Below, in pieces: positions 60,602-64,000 of a DNA stretch of 64,000 nucleotides. The position numbers and the translations under genes are program-made. The notes under the pieces were generated by a model, which made no database searches, was not told the DNA's origin, and saw only the letters and a list, made by a program, of their open reading frames with translations. The stretch lies in contig NZ_JAFDVE010000023.1 of NCBI RefSeq assembly GCF_016888005.1, forward strand, positions 62,001 through 126,000, in the 5' to 3' direction. The DNA is from Phycicoccus sp. CSK15P-2 (lineage in GTDB: Bacteria; Actinomycetota; Actinomycetes; Actinomycetales; Dermatophilaceae). How positions within the stretch are numbered: the stretch's first letter is position 1; each line of letters opens with the position of its first letter.

Positions 60602-60645
60602 GGGAGCCTCCAGACGATCAGGGTCGGGCCACCGTCATCCTGTCA

Positions 60646-60674
60646 GGCACGGGCCCACCGGTGGAGCCCGTGCC
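60646..60674 (-). terminator. Terminator after the SGNH hydrolase gene
   Basis: GGCACGGGC at 60646-60654 pairs with GCCCGTGCC at 60666-60674, immediately downstream of the SGNH hydrolase stop on the minus strand. Confidence 0.7.
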
Positions 60675-60688
60675 CGACGGGTCGCGGG

Positions 60689-61738
60689 TCAGCGGGCCGG
60701 GTGCGCCGCCCGCTGCCTCGCCTCGTACCGCCGGTCCGCGGCGTCGATGCTCGCCCGGCTGTCGAGGTCGACGCCGGCGCGCTTCGCCGCCTTCCGGGCG
60801 CGGGGGCTGTCGAGGTCCGGAGCCCGGACGAAACGCGGCTCGATCCCGCGGTCGAGCGCGCTGTACTCGCGCAGGTCGGCCGCGAGCTCCCGTTCGCCCG
60901 CGGCGGCCTCGCGCATCAGGCTCGGAGTCGCCTGCACCGTCGTTCCGGTGACGTACGGGCTCACCGTCGGCGTGTAGCCGGAGGCGTGACCGGCCTTGTT
61001 CGGGTGGAACGACTCGACGATCGTGACGGTCAGCCCGTTGATCCACTCGACGTCGTCGCAGACCGCGTGTCCGAGGAAGCGCGACGTGGGGTCCGCGAAC
61101 GAGAACCCGGCGTCCGACGCCTGCTCGGCGAGGACCGAGTTCATGAGGTCGGCGGCGGCGTTGATCCGGCTCTCCTCGCTGGGGCTGAACCAGGTGAGCG
61201 CGTTGCAGTCCTCGCCGTTGAACAGCCGCGGGTACCCGACGACCGTCACCGTCGCGCGCGGCGCCCGCGCGCGGATCTCGGTGTAGAGCGCCTCGAGCCG
61301 GGAGGGCAGCGTGCCGCTGATGAACGCCCGTGCCCGGTCGACCTCTCGGTAGCAGTCGGAGATCCAGGAGGGGAGCGCGCACTCGGTGATGACGTCGGTG
61401 AACCCGGCGTCGTTGCCACCCACGGAGATCGTCACGTGGCTCGTGCCCCCGCCCAGCGCGGAGAGCTGACGGTCCCGGACGTCCGCGACGGTGGCCCCCG
61501 AGCACGCCCGGAAGGTCAGGGCGTACTGCCGCGACGTCGCGATGAGCGAGGGGTAGGCGTACACCGAGCGCAGGCAGTCGGTGCCGTCGATGATGTAGCT
61601 GCGCGTCCCGGTGCCGGACGAGTAGCTGTCGCCGAGGGCGACGTAGGACGGTGGGGCGGCCTGGGCCGGAGCCACCGAGAACACGAGTGCCGTCACCGAG
61701 GCGAGGGCTGCGGTGACCAGGGCACGTCGTCGGGCCAT
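60689..61738 (-). CDS. Secreted SGNH/GDSL hydrolase
   Basis: A 349-residue exported esterase or lipase. The signal peptide covers about residues 1-28 (ending APAQAAP). Block I YVALGDSYSSGTG has the nucleophile Ser, block III SVGGNDAGF the oxyanion Asn, and block V VESFHPNKAGH the catalytic His and Asp partner. Cysteines in ECALPSWISDC and elsewhere probably form disulfides outside the cell. The C-terminal 70 residues are charged and look disordered. AGGAGG precedes ATG 61738; a longer frame is unsupported. Likely acts on extracellular esters. Confidence 0.9.
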   Translation of the reverse strand: MARRRALVTAALASVTALVFSVAPAQAAPPSYVALGDSYSSGTGTRSYIIDGTDCLRSVYAYPSLIATSRQYALTFRACSGATVADVRDRQLSALGGGTSHVTISVGGNDAGFTDVITECALPSWISDCYREVDRARAFISGTLPSRLEALYTEIRARAPRATVTVVGYPRLFNGEDCNALTWFSPSEESRINAAADLMNSVLAEQASDAGFSFADPTSRFLGHAVCDDVEWINGLTVTIVESFHPNKAGHASGYTPTVSPYVTGTTVQATPSLMREAAAGERELAADLREYSALDRGIEPRFVRAPDLDSPRARKAAKRAGVDLDSRASIDAADRRYEARQRAAHPAR

Positions 61739-61857
61739 GGGTCCTCCTGGGTCGGGATGGATGGTGGCCACAACCTAGGGGGGTATGAACGGATGCGCTC
61801 GTCGGCCGGACGGCGGACCCGGCCGGCGCGGACCCCCTCGCCGCGGGACCGGCCGCG

Positions 61858-61863
61858 TAGCAT
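61858..61863 (+). promoter_or_regulatory. -10 element TAGCAT of the sucrase/ferredoxin-like gene
   Basis: TAGCAT ends 7 bases before ATG 61871 with no Shine-Dalgarno between. Confidence 0.5.
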
Positions 61864-61870
61864 CGCGCGA

Positions 61871-62776
61871 ATGGCACTGACCGACCTCGGCCGTTGTTCG
61901 GCGGCGGCGCGTCACCGGGGGGAGCCCCTCGGCGGCAGCGCCCCCGTCGCGTCCCGCTGGCTCCTCATCGAGCATCCCGGGCCGTGGTCCAAGCAGGCCG
62001 CCGAGACCCCGCCCATGGGCGGCCGGGTCGGCGAGGAGATCGAGGCGGTCTGTGCCTCGTTCGGTGGACGCGCGCTCCTCATCCGGCGGCAGGGCCGGGC
62101 GGTGGCCGACGCGGGGGGCCGGCAGTGGTTCGCGGTCGACACCGTGCGCGGCACCTGGGTGCGTGGCACCTGGCGGACCGCCGACGACCTCCTCGCCGCG
62201 GCCCGCGCCCTCGGCGTCGAGTGCAGCTCGAGCGACGAGGACGCCGAGCCGATGCTTCTCGTCTGCACCCAGGGCACCCGCGACGCGTGCTGCGCCGTCC
62301 GCGGCCGCCCCATCGTCGCCAGCCTCGTCCGGACCTGGCCGGACGAGACGTGGGAGTGCACGCACCTCGGCGGTCACCGGTTCTCGGGGACCCTCCTCGC
62401 GCTGCCCGAGGGGGTCTGCTACGGCTACCTCGACACCGACACCGCGGCGTCCGTCGTCGCCGACCATCTCGAGGGCCGGGTCACCGGAGGGTTCGTCCGG
62501 GGCGTCACCCGCTGGGAGCCCGCGGTCCAGGCCGCCATCGCGCTGGTCCTCGACGAGTACGGGCCGGCCGGTGTCGACGACGCCGTCCCGGGACGGATCG
62601 AGGCCCCCCCGGACGGCGAGGGACCCACCCGGGTCGAGATCCTCGGCCGTGACCCGGTGCCGGAGCGCGTCCTCGTCGAGGTGCACGCCGAGCCGCAGGA
62701 CGACCTCGCGCTCAGCTGCGGCGCCGTACCCAAGCCCAGCGTGGTCCAGCGGGCGGCCGTCGTCCCGTCCGCCTGA
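61871..62776 (+). CDS. Sucrase/ferredoxin-like family protein
   Basis: A 301-residue protein of the sucraseferredoxin-like family (thioredoxin-like [2Fe-2S] relatives). Motifs are LLVCTQGTRDACCAVRGRP and ECTHLGGHRFSGTLLALPEG; the Cys and His residues there are the probable cluster or metal ligands. The family name does not imply sucrase activity, and its role is unclear. A leaderless-type promoter precedes ATG 61871. Downstream is a terminator and the convergent secreted protease. Confidence 0.88.
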   Translation: MALTDLGRCSAAARHRGEPLGGSAPVASRWLLIEHPGPWSKQAAETPPMGGRVGEEIEAVCASFGGRALLIRRQGRAVADAGGRQWFAVDTVRGTWVRGTWRTADDLLAAARALGVECSSSDEDAEPMLLVCTQGTRDACCAVRGRPIVASLVRTWPDETWECTHLGGHRFSGTLLALPEGVCYGYLDTDTAASVVADHLEGRVTGGFVRGVTRWEPAVQAAIALVLDEYGPAGVDDAVPGRIEAPPDGEGPTRVEILGRDPVPERVLVEVHAEPQDDLALSCGAVPKPSVVQRAAVVPSA

Positions 62777-62802
62777 GGCCGTCCTCGGGGACACCTGCAG
62801 CG

Positions 62803-62835
62803 GCACGGCCCGCCCCCGGTCGGGACGGGCCGTGC
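62803..62835. terminator. Terminator between convergent genes
   Basis: GCACGGCCCG at 62803-62812 pairs with CGGGCCGTGC at 62826-62835; the 13-base loop can pair in part (CCCC with GGG). Confidence 0.75.
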
Positions 62836-62848
62836 GCGGTGGCGGTGG

Positions 62849-64000
62849 TCAGTAGGTCGAGACCGTCACGCCGTAGTAGTTCGCCGCGTCGACGACCGGC
62901 TGGTAGAAGCTGTAGTAACCGGTGGCGTTGTAGCCCTGGTTGTAGCCACAGCTGGAGTTCACCGGCCCGCCCGAGGTCATGCCCTGGGCGTAGTTGTTCG
63001 TGCCGATGTAGGCGCCGCCGGAGTCGCCGCCCATGACGCAGACCGACGACCGGGCGAGGCCGCTCACGGTCGTGCCGCCCTGGTAGTAGACGGTGACGTT
63101 GTAGGCCTGGATCTGGCCGCAGGTCCACCCCGTCCTCTCGCCCGCCTTGCAGATGTTCGAGCCGACGGCGTTCTTGCTCGTGCCGTAGACGGGGACGTAG
63201 CCGTTCAGGCCACCGCGGGTGTCGACGAGCGGACGGCCGGTGTCCTCGGCGTCGATGTCCATGAGACCCATGTCCACGCTGTTCGACGACCCGGTCTGGA
63301 AGCGGCTGGCCGTGCCCCGGCCGATGTGCGTGCCGTTGCCGTCGAGGACGTCGGGCCGCGACTCGACGCAGTGGCCGGCGGTGAGGAGCACGTTGTTGCC
63401 GCCCTGCATGCCCGGGAAGCCGAGCGAGCAGTAGCCGCCGGGCGAGAGGTCCATGATCCGGCCCGGAAAGACGTCGACCTGCGTGGTGAGCTCGTCGCCC
63501 GTCTCGACGACGACGCCGTCGATCGCCTCCAGGGCTTCGGTGAGCGCCGGGTCCGCGTCCTCGGTGACGGTGGCGACGACGCGCTGACCCGCGAGGTCCG
63601 GGGTGAGCGAGACGAGGGAGCCGGCGTCGGGGGCGTCCTCGGAGGCCTTCTGCACGGTCTTGGACAGCGCGTCGAGCTCCTTCTGACCCTTGCCCTGCTT
63701 GGCGACGAGACCCTTGGCCTCGACGGACCGCTTGGCGGCGGCCGAGTCGACGAGGACGACGAGCCGCTCGCCCTCGAAGTAGGCGCCGTCGGTGGCGACC
63801 CCGGCCTCGGTGAGGGCGTCGTAGGTCTCCTGGCGGTCCTGCTGTCGCTCGAGCTTCTTCTTCGCCTGCGCGAGGCTGATGCCGTCACGTTCGGCGACGA
63901 AGCCGGCGACGACGTTGTCCGGTGAGGGGATGTCCGGCCCGGTGGGGGCGGCACCCGCAGCGGTGGCAGCGGCCGCGATGACAGCGCTCGTGGCGATGCC
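62849..64000 (-). CDS. S1-family secreted serine protease (streptogrisin/alpha-lytic type), truncated by the window edge
   Basis: The frame is open to base 64000, so the start lies outside; 383 residues are visible. The first residues (ATSAVIAAAATAAGAAPTG) are the end of a signal peptide, then a pro-region of about 170 residues rich in Lys/Glu/Gln, then a chymotrypsin-fold catalytic domain with LLTAGHCVE (His, near 63372), SVDMGLMDI (Asp, near 63273) and GGDSGGAY (Ser, near 63022). Cysteine pairs include GERTGWTCGQ and RSSVCVMGG. This is the prepro layout of alpha-lytic/streptogrisin-type proteases; a pro-region foldase role is likely. Terminator at 62803-62835 follows. Confidence 0.92.
   Translation of the reverse strand, partial: GIATSAVIAAAATAAGAAPTGPDIPSPDNVVAGFVAERDGISLAQAKKKLERQQDRQETYDALTEAGVATDGAYFEGERLVVLVDSAAAKRSVEAKGLVAKQGKGQKELDALSKTVQKASEDAPDAGSLVSLTPDLAGQRVVATVTEDADPALTEALEAIDGVVVETGDELTTQVDVFPGRIMDLSPGGYCSLGFPGMQGGNNVLLTAGHCVESRPDVLDGNGTHIGRGTASRFQTGSSNSVDMGLMDIDAEDTGRPLVDTRGGLNGYVPVYGTSKNAVGSNICKAGERTGWTCGQIQAYNVTVYYQGGTTVSGLARSSVCVMGGDSGGAYIGTNNYAQGMTSGGPVNSSCGYNQGYNATGYYSFYQPVVDAANYYGVTVSTY

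Noticed and set aside
61774-61786. Fifth CstR site (CCTAGGGGGGTAT)
   Set aside because: Only one arm fits and the other side (ACAACC) does not complete the palindrome; flanking genes have no sulfur role.

Overview
The window is high-GC bacterial chromosome with short gaps, many GTG starts, G/C-rich terminator hairpins and actinobacterial marker families: a DUF222/13E12-type HNH protein, an HU-type DNA-binding protein, LacI and TetR regulators, Tat-exported hydrolases and many apparently leaderless genes. This fits Actinomycetota, probably a Micrococcales-like free-living aerobe; the genus cannot be fixed from sequence alone. I call 58 genes, truncated at both ends (class II fumarase at 1, an S1-family secreted protease at 64000). 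I see no rRNA, tRNA, CRISPR array, insertion sequence or prophage.

Layout. 1-8.3 kb: fumC, an MBL hydrolase, a MazEF-like toxin-antitoxin pair, a SWIM/SNF2 helicase and a two-component system. 8.5-15.7 kb: a secreted protein with an internal duplication, a coupled operon (aldehyde dehydrogenase, aminotransferase, CDP-glycerol glycerophosphotransferase-like enzyme, MFS), a PEBP-like protein and HU. 16-23.3 kb: an Rsm22-like methyltransferase, then a compact sulfane-sulfur (persulfide) response island: MBL-rhodanese persulfide dioxygenase, thioredoxin, a CstR-like repressor, a methyltransferase, a 53-residue Cys-rich protein, an RCK-2TM-RCK membrane protein and a rhodanese lipoprotein. Four G-tract palindromes, each running into a -10 hexamer, tie it together. 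23.3-28.7 kb: a LacI regulator with a CebR-type operator at its start codon, a JmjC/cupin oxygenase coupled to a three-repeat acidic peptide, and a cNMP/CBS/DUF294 protein coupled to an exonuclease.

28.7-43.7 kb: a LysR regulator, a Tat-exported nuclease/phosphatase-fold enzyme, two tandem RTX-repeat peptidoglycan hydrolases (M23 and GH19), a TetR-MMPL export pair with a palindromic operator, a class V aminotransferase, an NlpC/P60-like enzyme, a membrane spermidine-synthase-like protein and NadE. 43.8-64 kb: an MFS exporter, an Old Yellow Enzyme reductase, an HNH endonuclease under a perfectly spaced LexA-type promoter, a crotonase/molybdopterin oxidoreductase/SDR run, glyoxylate reductase with glycerate kinase, a flavin monooxygenase, a patatin, a saccharopine-dehydrogenase-like protein, xylulokinase, an SGNH hydrolase, a sucrase/ferredoxin-like protein and the protease.

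Across the window about 15 genes begin 6-7 nt after a TANNNT hexamer with no clear Shine-Dalgarno, which supports leaderless transcription and decides several starts. The two most interesting signals are the CstR operator set, which pulls two uncharacterised proteins into a persulfide response, and the JmjC oxygenase coupled to a repetitive small peptide that looks like a dedicated substrate.
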